A DNA stretch of 64,000 bases from an uncultured Synechococcaceae cyanobacterium (GTDB lineage: Bacteria > Cyanobacteriota > Cyanobacteriia > PCC-6307 > Cyanobiaceae): the NCBI GenBank assembly GCA_902572395.1, contig CACGFX010000004.1, forward strand, positions 1 to 64,000. The letters are read 5' to 3'. How positions within the stretch are numbered: the stretch's first letter is position 1; every line of letters starts with the position of its first letter. Under the pieces are notes generated by a model. It was not told the DNA's origin. It was given only the letters and a program-made list of their open reading frames with translations, and searched no databases. The position numbers and the translations under genes were made by a program. Of this stretch, positions 16,745 to 25,395 are shown in pieces.

Positions 16745-16999
16745 ATGGAAGAACAAAAAGAAAAGCTAGAAAGGATTTATCAAAAATTAAATGAAGAAGA
16801 AAATACTGTTTTAAAAAAATGGTATGAATCAATAATTCCTAAAATAATATTATTATTTCCTTCAATAGCCTTTGCCTTAACTTTCTTAAAAGTAAATACC
16901 GATAAATCAATTTTAGATTTAATTATTTTTATCGCTGTTGGAGGCTTATTAGTTGCAGGCGGTATTTTTTTAAATTACTTTTTATCCAAGGGTAAATAA
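16745..16999 (+). CDS. hypothetical membrane protein
   Basis: 84 aa; coiled N-terminus plus two TM segments. Confidence 0.6.
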   Translation: MEEQKEKLERIYQKLNEEENTVLKKWYESIIPKIILLFPSIAFALTFLKVNTDKSILDLIIFIAVGGLLVAGGIFLNYFLSKGK

Positions 17000-17037
17000 A
17001 GTTTTTTATGATAGTGAATATTATCTGAGCGCTATGA

Positions 17038-17673
17038 CTAATCAAAATTTCCAGCTTCATTTTTTGATTTAAGATACTTCCTTTTAATTAGATTTCTTAT
17101 AATTCCCAAACCGAATATCAATATCACGCTTACGATAAATACAATTAAATATTCTCGTTGAAGTGATGGGACTTCTCCATCAATAATTTTTCTAATATTG
17201 AAATTCTGATTTTGTAATTCTCTAAAACCATTTCCAGTGGCAACAAATGGTAAATCTGAAAGAAGAGCACTAAAAATTAAAGCCAAAAGAAATTTTCTAA
17301 ATTTTAATTTAGTCAGCCCAATACCATAACTTACAAAATCAAACCAACCCGTCATTAAAAAACCAGTTAAAAGAAATAAGTTTTTCTCAAGATATTTTTT
17401 GGATAGATTTTCAAATTTATCTAAATATTTTTTCGGCATAATTCGTTGAAGTATTCTCCTCCCAAATTTTCTTGATAAAGAAAAACTAATTGAGCATGCC
17501 ACTAAATCTGCAATGAAACTTAGAAGTAATCCATTTACTAATCCAAAAAGATATCCAGCAATTAATAAGCAATAAGTTCCCGTTAAGATAGGAATAACGA
17601 TGCTTGTAAATCTTAAAAGTAAAATTAATAAAATTCCCCAGTTTCCTGATAAAGCTTCAACCACAAAAATCAA
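17038..17673 (-). CDS. VTT-domain (TVP38/TMEM64, DedA-like) membrane protein
   Basis: GYLFGLVNGLLLSFIADLVACSISFSLSRKFGRRIL. Confidence 0.75.
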   Translation of the reverse strand: MIFVVEALSGNWGILLILLLRFTSIVIPILTGTYCLLIAGYLFGLVNGLLLSFIADLVACSISFSLSRKFGRRILQRIMPKKYLDKFENLSKKYLEKNLFLLTGFLMTGWFDFVSYGIGLTKLKFRKFLLALIFSALLSDLPFVATGNGFRELQNQNFNIRKIIDGEVPSLQREYLIVFIVSVILIFGLGIIRNLIKRKYLKSKNEAGNFD

Positions 17674-17754
17674 TCTATATTTGAATAAGATATTAGAAAA
17701 AAATGCTTTTAGTTGAAGAAGAAATCAAAAGTTAATACAAAAAGTAAAATAGCT

Positions 17755-18453
17755 CTATTTCCAATTTATTTGTTTCCACCATTCACTTACTTTTGAAGAT
17801 GTACAATACCATTTTTTTCCAAAAATACCTCCATGTACTGTTTCAGGAAGAATTATTTTCTGTGATCCTTCTAAAAGAGATGATGATAAAGGAACTAGTC
17901 CGTCCCCTTTAGCATTTTTATCTCCAGAAATTGATTTATATGATCCTCTCGCAATAATTTTAGTTAACAGAGATACTTGTTTAGATTTAATTTCAACTTC
18001 ACCACCTACAGAAACGTAATTTATATTTTTAAAAAAATTACCTGGGTATTTTTCATCTACAAATTTTCTTAATACAGTCGCGTTTACTGCCTGATGCGGG
18101 CTACCTAATGTAATTAAATTTTTGGTATGAGATTTACCATTAAATATCTCATTATTAAAAGGTTCATCGGATAGATAAAGTCTCAACATTACGCCACCGG
18201 AACTATGACCAATAAAATCTATTTTTCTAGATTTATTTTCTTCCAGTGCAAGATTAACGGTATCTTTAACTTTATTTAAAATATCTACCCAGCCTTTTTC
18301 AGAATTACTTTTAAACCAATCTTTTCTATTAACATCTACCACATAAACTTTTCTTTTGAAAAAATTTTCAATTATGGTTTTAGCTTCATCATAAGCTTCT
18401 TTGGTAATAAGAAAACCACCAAGAATAATTATTGGATTATTAATCTTTTTTAT
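17755..18453 (-). CDS. alpha/beta hydrolase (lipase-like); N-terminus extends upstream of the tracked GTG to an ATA codon
   Basis: GHSSGG nucleophile elbow; in-frame upstream extension KKINNPIIILGGFLITKEAYDEAKTIIENFFKRKVYVVD contains the expected first beta-strand. Confidence 0.7.
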   Translation of the reverse strand: MKKINNPIIILGGFLITKEAYDEAKTIIENFFKRKVYVVDVNRKDWFKSNSEKGWVDILNKVKDTVNLALEENKSRKIDFIGHSSGGVMLRLYLSDEPFNNEIFNGKSHTKNLITLGSPHQAVNATVLRKFVDEKYPGNFFKNINYVSVGGEVEIKSKQVSLLTKIIARGSYKSISGDKNAKGDGLVPLSSSLLEGSQKIILPETVHGGIFGKKWYCTSSKVSEWWKQINWK

Positions 18454-18531
18454 TAGTGTCTATAAAAAATATACTCTCGCTTAAATGATTAGCAGAAAAA
18501 TATTTAGATTAAAACATTTTTAATAAAAAAT

Positions 18532-18729
18532 CTAAATATCCTTTTCCCAAAAAAGATAAAGATTTGAAAATTGATTCTTAGTATCTACAACTGCTGTGCT
18601 GGTTGAAATTAACTTCCAGCCTGATTCATTTCTTATTTTCATTATTGCAGCTATTTCATTTTCTTGTCTTTTAGTATTTGTATTTCCTACTGCGTAATAA
18701 ATATCAATATCATTTTGAGAGTTTGCCAT
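18532..18729 (-). CDS. conserved hypothetical protein
   Basis: 65 aa ORF. Confidence 0.6.
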   Translation of the reverse strand: MANSQNDIDIYYAVGNTNTKRQENEIAAIMKIRNESGWKLISTSTAVVDTKNQFSNLYLFWEKDI

Positions 18730-18824
18730 TTTAGATTTTTTTCAATTTTTTTATAAAGTTAATATTAGGTAATCTTTCTTCAAACCCCAAATTTTTTAGA
18801 TAGGGTGATGTAAATATTTTTGTT

Positions 18825-18929
18825 ATGATTATACCTTCTACTCAAATCGCTATTGGTTTATTGCTTATAAGTATTGGAATTGTAGCTTCTTTTGATATTA
18901 GATTTGATCCATTAAAAACTAAAAAGTAA
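18825..18929 (+). CDS. 34 aa single-TM microprotein (MIIPSTQIAIGLLLISIGIVASFDIRFDPLKTKK)
   Basis: Manual translation. Confidence 0.5.
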   Translation: MIIPSTQIAIGLLLISIGIVASFDIRFDPLKTKK

Positions 18930-18977
18930 ATAATTAAAAATTTGATTTATATTTACTCAGAAATTTGATTTAGAAAT

Positions 18978-20162
18978 ATGTTCTTTTTACTATTGCTTTC
19001 AATTTTTACTTTTATATCAGCTTTAGGTACCTTCATTATTGAGAGATACAGCTTTAGGAATGCTCCTTTTCTTCAAAATATTAATTCTGAAAAACCTATA
19101 GAAACAAGTCTTACAATAATTATCCCTGCTTATAATGAGGAATTAAATATAGCCAAGTGCTTAAAATCATTAAGTGAAATTAAAAGACCCAGTGTCAATT
19201 TTAAAATATTAGTAGTAGATGATTTAAGTACTGACAAAACCTTTTTAAAAGCAAAAAACTTAAAAAAAGCAATATTTAAAAATTCAAAAGAATTAGAAAT
19301 CATTTCATCAGGAAAAAGACCTGAAGATAAAAATTGGGTTGGTAAAAATTGGCCCTGTTATGTAGGTTCTAAGAAGATAAATTCTGAATGGATACTTTTT
19401 ATTGATGCAGATGTAATTTTAGGAAAAAATTGTATTTATAATGCTCTATTTAAAGCACGCGAAGATAATATTGATCTATTATCTCTAGCTCCAAAAGTAA
19501 ATTGCAATTGCTTTGCAGAGTGGATGGTACAACCTATTATGACAAGCTTATTAATGATAGGATTCCCCATTTCTGATACTAACGATAGTAGAACTAATAC
19601 ATCATTTGCAGCTGGCCCTTTTATGCTTTTTAAGAAAGAATCCTATGAATTAATTGGCGGACATGAAGGCACTTTTGATGCAGTTGTTGAAGATATAGCT
19701 CTGGCCAAAAAGATCAAAAATAGAAATTTAAAATTAAATTTTTTAATAGCTATTAAAGATATTTCACTAAATATGTATCAAGATTTCAATTCCCTAATTG
19801 AGGGATGGAGTAAAAACTGGTTTTTAGGTTTAGAGAAAGATCTCCTCAGATCAATTTCTGGATCAATATTTGTATTTTTAAATTTTAGTCTTCCTTGGTT
19901 ATTATTTTTTATCTCTTTAATTATTTTATTTAATAATTATTCTTTAAATATTTTATGCACAACTCTATTCTCTTTTCTGGCCTTATGCACTTATCTTTTT
20001 AAAAGAATTTGGTTAAAAGTGAAATATGAAATCCCATCAAAATATTGGTATTTAAATGGCGTAGGAGGGATAATTGTATTTTATATTAGTCTGCTTTCGA
20101 TTTATAAAACATATACTGGAAATGGTTGGACCTGGAAAGGGAGAAATTTATCTAAAGGTTAA
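18978..20162 (+). CDS. family 2 glycosyltransferase, membrane-associated
   Basis: LTIIIPAYNEELNIAKCLKSL, LVVDDLSTDKT, FIDADV; C-terminal TM segments. Confidence 0.85.
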   Translation: MFFLLLLSIFTFISALGTFIIERYSFRNAPFLQNINSEKPIETSLTIIIPAYNEELNIAKCLKSLSEIKRPSVNFKILVVDDLSTDKTFLKAKNLKKAIFKNSKELEIISSGKRPEDKNWVGKNWPCYVGSKKINSEWILFIDADVILGKNCIYNALFKAREDNIDLLSLAPKVNCNCFAEWMVQPIMTSLLMIGFPISDTNDSRTNTSFAAGPFMLFKKESYELIGGHEGTFDAVVEDIALAKKIKNRNLKLNFLIAIKDISLNMYQDFNSLIEGWSKNWFLGLEKDLLRSISGSIFVFLNFSLPWLLFFISLIILFNNYSLNILCTTLFSFLALCTYLFKRIWLKVKYEIPSKYWYLNGVGGIIVFYISLLSIYKTYTGNGWTWKGRNLSKG

Positions 20163-20221
20163 TTAATTATTTAAATAAATAGCTTTAATGAGATTAAACA
20201 AATTAGAAAAACCGCTCAAAA

Positions 20222-20272
20222 GTCAATATCTAAAAATCACAAGATTTTGATATCTTTGACACCTCTTTTTTA
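20222..20272 (+). terminator. long hairpin with downstream T-tract
   Basis: GTCAATATCTAAAAATC acaa GATTTTGATATCTTTGAC then CTCTTTTTT. Confidence 0.7.
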
Positions 20273-20309
20273 ATTTTTATTTATTAGGTTATTTAAAACT
20301 TATAAGACA

Positions 20310-20513
20310 TTGGAATATACTCTAGTAGGAATTGGTTTATTAATTGGATTACTCCTTAGTTGGATTATGGGACTTTCGGGTGGAGATGTTTTTATATGGA
20401 TTTTCTGTTTATATTTTGGATTACAAGTTGGGCAATTAATTTTTACAGAAGATAGTAACGATGATGATGATTTTGGTGGAGGTATTTTAACTCCAGCTTT
20501 TCAAGCTAAGTAA
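20310..20513 (+). CDS. small membrane protein with acidic/Gly C-terminus
   Basis: 67 aa ORF. Confidence 0.6.
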   Translation: MEYTLVGIGLLIGLLLSWIMGLSGGDVFIWIFCLYFGLQVGQLIFTEDSNDDDDFGGGILTPAFQAK

Positions 20514-20537
20514 TTTAGAACTAATCCACCATCAACT
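20514..20537. repeat. direct repeat copy 1 (24 bp, matches the 3' end of the SDR gene)
   Basis: TTTAGAACTAATCCACCATCAACT. Confidence 0.75.
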
Positions 20538-20708
20538 TACTTTTGTTTATACTTGCTTTTGAAATTTTGATAATAGTTCTTAATCTAAATAATCTATGGA
20601 TAAGAAAAGATTCTTTTTAAAGGAGTAAATTTTTATCGTAATAAGGATATTTTGTTACATCAATAAAGTTTGAATTAATTTAGGATTTTACAAATTTTTC
20701 ATTTATGC

Positions 20709-20903
20709 GTGAATATGAATAAGCATAATAATAATGCATTATCAATCTGTAAATATATACTAGATTCTATGATTTATAGACAAAAGTTACTTGGGGAAGA
20801 AGAAAATTTAAAAAACAAATTAGCATTAATAGAGGAGTATAGAGAATGGATAACTGAGGGGATTTTTGAAAGTAATGCCCTTTATCTAATTGATAAAAAA
20901 TAA
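20709..20903 (+). CDS. hypothetical protein
   Basis: 64 aa ORF. Confidence 0.5.
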   Translation: MNMNKHNNNALSICKYILDSMIYRQKLLGEEENLKNKLALIEEYREWITEGIFESNALYLIDKK

Positions 20904-21029
20904 TGAATATTTAAAAATCAAATCATGAATAATCCTAAATCTCAATTAATTAAAACTTTAGAATTATCAATTATTTATTTTCGAAAAAGAAAAAATAATT
21001 TAGAAAAAAATAACTTTTATTGAATTTAA

Positions 21030-21794
21030 TTAGTTTAGAACTAAACCACCATCAACTACTAAATTTTGACCAGTGACTGCTCTCGACCATGGGGAAGCAA
21101 AAAATAATACAGCATCCGAAAAGTCCTCTGTAGTGGTAACTTTTCTTAAGGGTGTAATGCTGGAAATATATTCAAAAACATTATCTGGAGTACCTTTGCT
21201 AGCATCAGTAACCTTTAATAAGCCTCCTGAAACCATATTTACTGTGATATTAAATTGCCCTAGATCTATCGCTGCAGTTCTTGTAAGTGATAATAATCCG
21301 CCTTTGGCTGCAGTGTAATCATGGTAAGGAATTACTGGATTTTGAAATAAATTAGTTCCAATAGATATCACTCTTCCAAAAGAATTATTTTTCATATTTG
21401 GTGTAAAAATATTCAGCAGATTTAGAAATCCTTTTTGAGTAGTTTCAATCTGGTTTTGGAAATCTTGCCATTCTATAGTGTCTATTTTTTTTCTTTGATC
21501 ACCATTGAAAATAAAATCATTTATGGCGTTGTGGATTATCGTATCCACTCTGATATTTTGACTTGCCAATTCTTCGTGTATTTTAGAGACTTGATCTTTT
21601 TCTCTGATATCTCCTTTTACTAAAATTGCATTCTCTCCTAATGAATCAGATAAATGTTTTGCACTTTCATATGAATTTCTATAGTTGATAATTACTTTTG
21701 CACCCTCTCTATGAAATGATCTTGCGATTTCGGAACCTAATCCTCTGCCTGCACCTGTTACTAAAACAGTCTGTTTTTCTAATGGTAAATTCAT
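21030..21794 (-). CDS. short-chain dehydrogenase/reductase (FabG-like)
   Basis: TGAGRGLG, YTAAKGG, VTGQNLVVDGG. Confidence 0.9.
   Translation of the reverse strand: MNLPLEKQTVLVTGAGRGLGSEIARSFHREGAKVIINYRNSYESAKHLSDSLGENAILVKGDIREKDQVSKIHEELASQNIRVDTIIHNAINDFIFNGDQRKKIDTIEWQDFQNQIETTQKGFLNLLNIFTPNMKNNSFGRVISIGTNLFQNPVIPYHDYTAAKGGLLSLTRTAAIDLGQFNITVNMVSGGLLKVTDASKGTPDNVFEYISSITPLRKVTTTEDFSDAVLFFASPWSRAVTGQNLVVDGGLVLN
21034..21057. repeat. direct repeat copy 2 (inside the SDR 3' end)
   Basis: TTTAGAACTAAACCACCATCAACT, one mismatch to copy 1. Confidence 0.75.
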
Positions 21795-21874
21795 AATTTT
21801 TTGTTTAGTTCTAAATAACTTTTCTCATAATACAAATATAGTTCTTGCGAACAATTATTTCATTTGGCAATGTA

Positions 21875-22105
21875 TTAACTTGATTTTTCTATTATCCAAC
21901 GATATCCGCCACTTCTATCATTTTCCCTATAACAAATGCCAATTAAATCTCCGTTTTTTCTTCGCAAAGAACACTCTATACCATCTTGAGTTTTGTAAAA
22001 ACTTGATGAATTAGGACAAACCTCCTCACCTTCTCTATTCATTTTTTTTACAATCATTGACCATATTTCTTTTAAATCAATTTCATCAAAATTATCGTTT
22101 TGCAT
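21875..22105 (-). CDS. hypothetical protein
   Basis: 76 aa ORF. Confidence 0.5.
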   Translation of the reverse strand: MQNDNFDEIDLKEIWSMIVKKMNREGEEVCPNSSSFYKTQDGIECSLRRKNGDLIGICYRENDRSGGYRWIIEKSS

Positions 22106-22318
22106 TAAAGCTCTTTATCAATAATGGTATATCCGTGAAAAAATTTTTTGAAAATAAATTTTACTAAGCTCTAATACATTACCCACATCAAATAACTACA
22201 CAAGTTACAAATCAAAATTAGATATAAAGATATTTCTAATAAATCCCATTTTGCATGCATCTCAAGATAGCTTAAAGCTAACCAACTGACTCTAATTTCA
22301 TAAAAGAAAAAAGAAGGA

Positions 22319-22435
22319 TTAATAAATATTAGATATTCTATTTTTCGTACTTTCAATCTTATTGATTAATTCATCTAACCATTCTGTATTATTTTGCTCT
22401 TTTCTTTTATGATCCTGACTTTTTTGATTAGTCAT
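22319..22435 (-). CDS. 38 aa microprotein with NNTxWLDxLINxxE motif
   Basis: Manual translation; motif shared with 23230..23343. Confidence 0.5.
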   Translation of the reverse strand: MTNQKSQDHKRKEQNNTEWLDELINKIESTKNRISNIY

Positions 22436-22501
22436 AAATTAATACTATTTATAGAATTCATTTAATGTACCTTTAGTAATTACAGGAAACAATAAGCAAT
22501 A

Positions 22502-22618
22502 ATGCTAAATCTATTCAGAGAACATGCATTAGTAGCATTTCATACGACCAGAGTCATCAACTTAATTAAAAATTCTAAATATTTTCTTTTAAGTATTTTC
22601 TACGATGTTTTTATATAA
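22502..22618 (+). CDS. 38 aa microprotein candidate (MLNLFREHALVAFHTTRVINLIKN..)
   Basis: Manual translation only. Confidence 0.3.
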   Translation: MLNLFREHALVAFHTTRVINLIKNSKYFLLSIFYDVFI

Positions 22619-22643
22619 AATTTTGATTTGAATTATAAGAGAT

Positions 22644-22763
22644 ATGGATGTTTTTATGGAAAAATCATTTCTAAATTTCATTTATTGGATCTTAGTAAAG
22701 TCAGCTGAAAGCTACTACGGTGATTCAATGAAAACGGAAGTCCCATACACTCCTTATTTTTAG
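22644..22763 (+). CDS. 39 aa microprotein (..MEKSFLNFIYWILVKSAESYYGDSM..), paralog of 1053..1172
   Basis: Manual translation; internal ATG at 22656 aligns with the paralog start. Confidence 0.6.
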   Translation: MDVFMEKSFLNFIYWILVKSAESYYGDSMKTEVPYTPYF

Positions 22764-22831
22764 ATTTGGTGGATCTTAACTTTTTAATATTTAAACTTTA
22801 GTTTTAAAGTAATTAGCTTGAAATTAATTTA

Positions 22832-22990
22832 TCAAAAAATACAATATGGGTTACTTATAGATTCTCTACAAAATTGTCTCTTTCGCTGAATTTCTTTTAA
22901 TGATTGTGAATAAATATTAGCTGTAAGGATCGCTACAAAATTAACTAAAAATAGAATTAACAGGAGTAGCTCAATTGCGAAGTTGGTCAT
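22832..22990 (-). CDS. 52 aa single-TM protein (MTNFAIELLLLILFLVNFVAILTANIYSQSLKEIQRKRQFCRESISNPYCIF)
   Basis: Strong GGAGGG upstream; manual translation. Confidence 0.55.
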   Translation of the reverse strand: MTNFAIELLLLILFLVNFVAILTANIYSQSLKEIQRKRQFCRESISNPYCIF

Positions 22991-23068
22991 AAAATTTCCC
23001 TCCAAAAATTTATATCAAAACTCTATAACGTCAAAATAGTTATTGAATACAGTTTAATTTCCTATTTT

Positions 23069-23233
23069 TTAGCCATCGAGATTCTTAGTTAAGGGCCTAA
23101 GTTCACAATTATCGACGCATTCTTCTAAAGACTTTTCAGAATTACTCTTAAGTTCGCAACTATGAAGACAATCATAAAAGGCATACTTGGGATCTAATTC
23201 ATTTTTGAATTGTTTATTTCTAAATGTATTCAT
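23069..23233 (-). CDS. 54 aa twin-CX3C microprotein (..CLHSC..CVDNC..)
   Basis: Manual translation; ATGA overlap with the upstream ORF. Confidence 0.6.
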   Translation of the reverse strand: MNTFRNKQFKNELDPKYAFYDCLHSCELKSNSEKSLEECVDNCELRPLTKNLDG

Positions 23234-23343
23234 GATAAAACTCCCTTTGATTTTTTTTCAAGTTGATTAATTAATTTATCCAACCAAAGAGTGTTGTTGA
23301 TTTTTTTTGTGTTTTTAAAGTATTTCGTTTTGAATGTACTCAT
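23230..23343 (-). CDS. 37 aa microprotein with NNTxWLDxLINxxE motif
   Basis: Manual translation; motif shared with 22319..22435. Confidence 0.5.
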   Translation of the reverse strand: MSTFKTKYFKNTKKINNTLWLDKLINQLEKKSKGVLS

Positions 23344-23531
23344 GAATTTATACCTCAATCAGTGGGTTCAACTTAGAGGTACTGGTTGAAATTTACTAGA
23401 GCAAAAATACTGATTATGAATATAGTGAAATATTTAAAACTGATTAATTTATGATTTATATTTTGGGTATTACAACTCTTGATTCTTTTATATAACTAAT
23501 ACTAAATAACTTCTAAAAAATAAGGTTAATT

Positions 23532-23699
23532 ATGACTTACGAAAATCTAATTAAAAATAAAATTAAACATGTTTTTGATGGTTTGCTTGATTCGTTATCA
23601 ATTGAGAGAAAACTAACTGATGCTCAAATGGAATGTATGCAATTCGGTTTTTGTGATTATGCTCCAAGACAAGTTGAGGAAGTTCCCTTTTTTCATTAG
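23532..23699 (+). CDS. 55 aa hypothetical protein (..MECMQFGFCDYAPRQVEEVPFFH)
   Basis: Manual translation; hairpin immediately downstream. Confidence 0.5.
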   Translation: MTYENLIKNKIKHVFDGLLDSLSIERKLTDAQMECMQFGFCDYAPRQVEEVPFFH

Positions 23700-23729
23700 T
23701 AATTTGAATCTCCTTAAAAAGGAGGGCTA

Positions 23730-24044
23730 TTAGCTCCTCCTCACCCAATCAGGAGATCCACTAAACCAATCAGCAAGATCATCATTTTTAGGATCGAAAT
23801 GATTTTCAGTTTCTAAACCATCAAGGCCAAGATTCTGGATAAGTCCATTTATTCCATCTGATTTTTGCTTGCCATATCTCCTCAAACTATTAGCTTTCTT
23901 AAGCCATGTCCATATAGTCGAATTATGTTTTGCAAACTTTTCTACATAAATTCTTTCTTCCAATGCGACAGGTTCATCTAGTGAAATCCTCTTTACAATA
24001 TCTTTAATTTTTAAACGGGTCTTGTTGGTTAAAAACATATACAT
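23730..24044 (-). CDS. conserved hypothetical protein
   Basis: 104 aa ORF. Confidence 0.65.
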   Translation of the reverse strand: MYMFLTNKTRLKIKDIVKRISLDEPVALEERIYVEKFAKHNSTIWTWLKKANSLRRYGKQKSDGINGLIQNLGLDGLETENHFDPKNDDLADWFSGSPDWVRRS

Positions 24045-24418
24045 AAAAGAATTTAATGATTTATAAAAGTTTTTTTAATGAATGTCTTGTCAATGTTTAT
24101 TTCAAGAAAAAGCATTTTTTAGGAGCTTTTCAAGGACAAATATATTTATTTAACAACAGGTATATTTAATTGGTAAAAAAGACTACTAATTTTGATTTAT
24201 ATAACTTATATAAGAACAACTTCTACATAAGTTTCTCTACATAATTTAAGATTTAATTTATAAAAAAATTAAGAAAAAATTTACATTATTAGTCGTTTTA
24301 AAATAACTGGCGTTAGCTCCTCATAAAAAATTTATGCCAAAACATAAAAAGTTAAATCAAGTACTGACAGATATTTAAAAAATAAATACTATGGGTCTAA
24401 ATAATTTTATTCAAATTC

Positions 24419-24844
24419 ATGATTAAGAATTTATTCATCGCATTAGCTTTCGCATTAATGCTTATCAATCCAAGCATTTCTATGGCTGCAGAATCTCCTG
24501 TTGATGTACAAGAAATCTTCACCTCTTCAGAAAACATTGATGGAGATAATTTTAAGTATCCGAGAGGAAAAGCTGAAATGCGTTTGATTAGAGTAGAAGT
24601 TGAAAATGGAGCAACGATTCCAATGCACTCTCATCCTGTACCTTTACTGGGTCATATTGAAAGTGGTGAATTAACTCTTGCTGAAAAGACAGGTATTAAT
24701 AAAACCTTTAAGGAGGGGGATTCATTTGTTCTCTCAGCAAATACTCCTGCTCATACAATGGCTAATAGTGGTAATTCTTCAGCAGTTATGTGGGTTGCTG
24801 TGGCTTCAGCAGAAGGTATACCTACGTTGAATCCTGAAGAATAA
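24419..24844 (+). CDS. secreted cupin-domain protein
   Basis: Signal peptide; PMHSHPVPLLGHIESGELTL..FKEGDSFVLSANTPAHT cupin motifs. Confidence 0.8.
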   Translation: MIKNLFIALAFALMLINPSISMAAESPVDVQEIFTSSENIDGDNFKYPRGKAEMRLIRVEVENGATIPMHSHPVPLLGHIESGELTLAEKTGINKTFKEGDSFVLSANTPAHTMANSGNSSAVMWVAVASAEGIPTLNPEE

Positions 24845-24864
24845 ATCAATTTGATAAACGATCG

Positions 24865-24894
24865 AAAAAAGGAGCAACTAGCTCCTTTTTTTTT
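24865..24894 (+). terminator. Rho-independent terminator
   Basis: GGAGCAACTAGCTCC followed by an eight-T run. Confidence 0.9.
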
Positions 24895-24974
24895 ACTTAG
24901 CTAAATAAATACTTAGGGAAGATGTAACTTCCTTCACTTTAATAAAGTATTTTGAAATTAACTGAGCTGACTCA

Positions 24975-25046
24975 ATGGAAGAAGAAAGAAAAAAGTTAGA
25001 AAAGTTGTATCAAGAACTAAATGAAGAAGATACTGCTAAAAATTAA
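24975..25046 (+). pseudogene. truncated copy of the N-terminus of ORF 16745-16999
   Basis: MEEERKKLEKLYQELNEEDTAKN* versus MEEQKEKLERIYQKLNEEENTVLKKW.. Confidence 0.6.
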
Positions 25047-25075
25047 CTGACCAGCAGACCTAACTAACTGCTATT

Positions 25076-25160
25076 ACTACCGTATTGAGGCGGGCGGTAG
25101 TTCTTATACAACAAGAGGCGGAGCCTAACTTCGTTAACGCTATATCCTCAGCGAACGAAG
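25076..25160. other. GC-rich hairpin-dense intergenic block (candidate structured RNA or mobile repeat)
   Basis: ACTACCG/CGGTAGT (25076-25101) and CTTCGTTaaCGCT/AGCGAACGAAG (25129-25160). Confidence 0.45.
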
Positions 25161-25301
25161 TGAGCGGGTGAATGGATATCTTGTTAATACTTTCTCTAAC
25201 CTTCTCTCCACTACCTATAACTAAAGGTATAAGTGATATACGTAATATACATATTGTTAGTAGTAGGGAGGAGGAGAAGAGTAAGAGTATATATCCTTTA
25301 A

Positions 25302-25341
25302 ATCAATAGTCATCAATAGTCATCAATAGTCATTAATAGAT
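25302..25341. repeat. 10-bp tandem repeat ATCAATAGTC x3 plus a degenerate unit
   Basis: Direct inspection. Confidence 0.85.
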
Positions 25342-25395
25342 TATTGATTGGATTAGAAATATTCACTATCATGCCTGTTAATTAGTTCCTTTTTA

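Noticed and set aside
22171-23748. Minus ORFs 22171..22356 and 23563..23748
   Set aside because: Overlap better-supported small ORFs (22319..22435; 23532..23699) and have weak coding character.
25302-25341. CRISPR array
   Set aside because: Contiguous 10-bp repeats without spacers and no cas genes.
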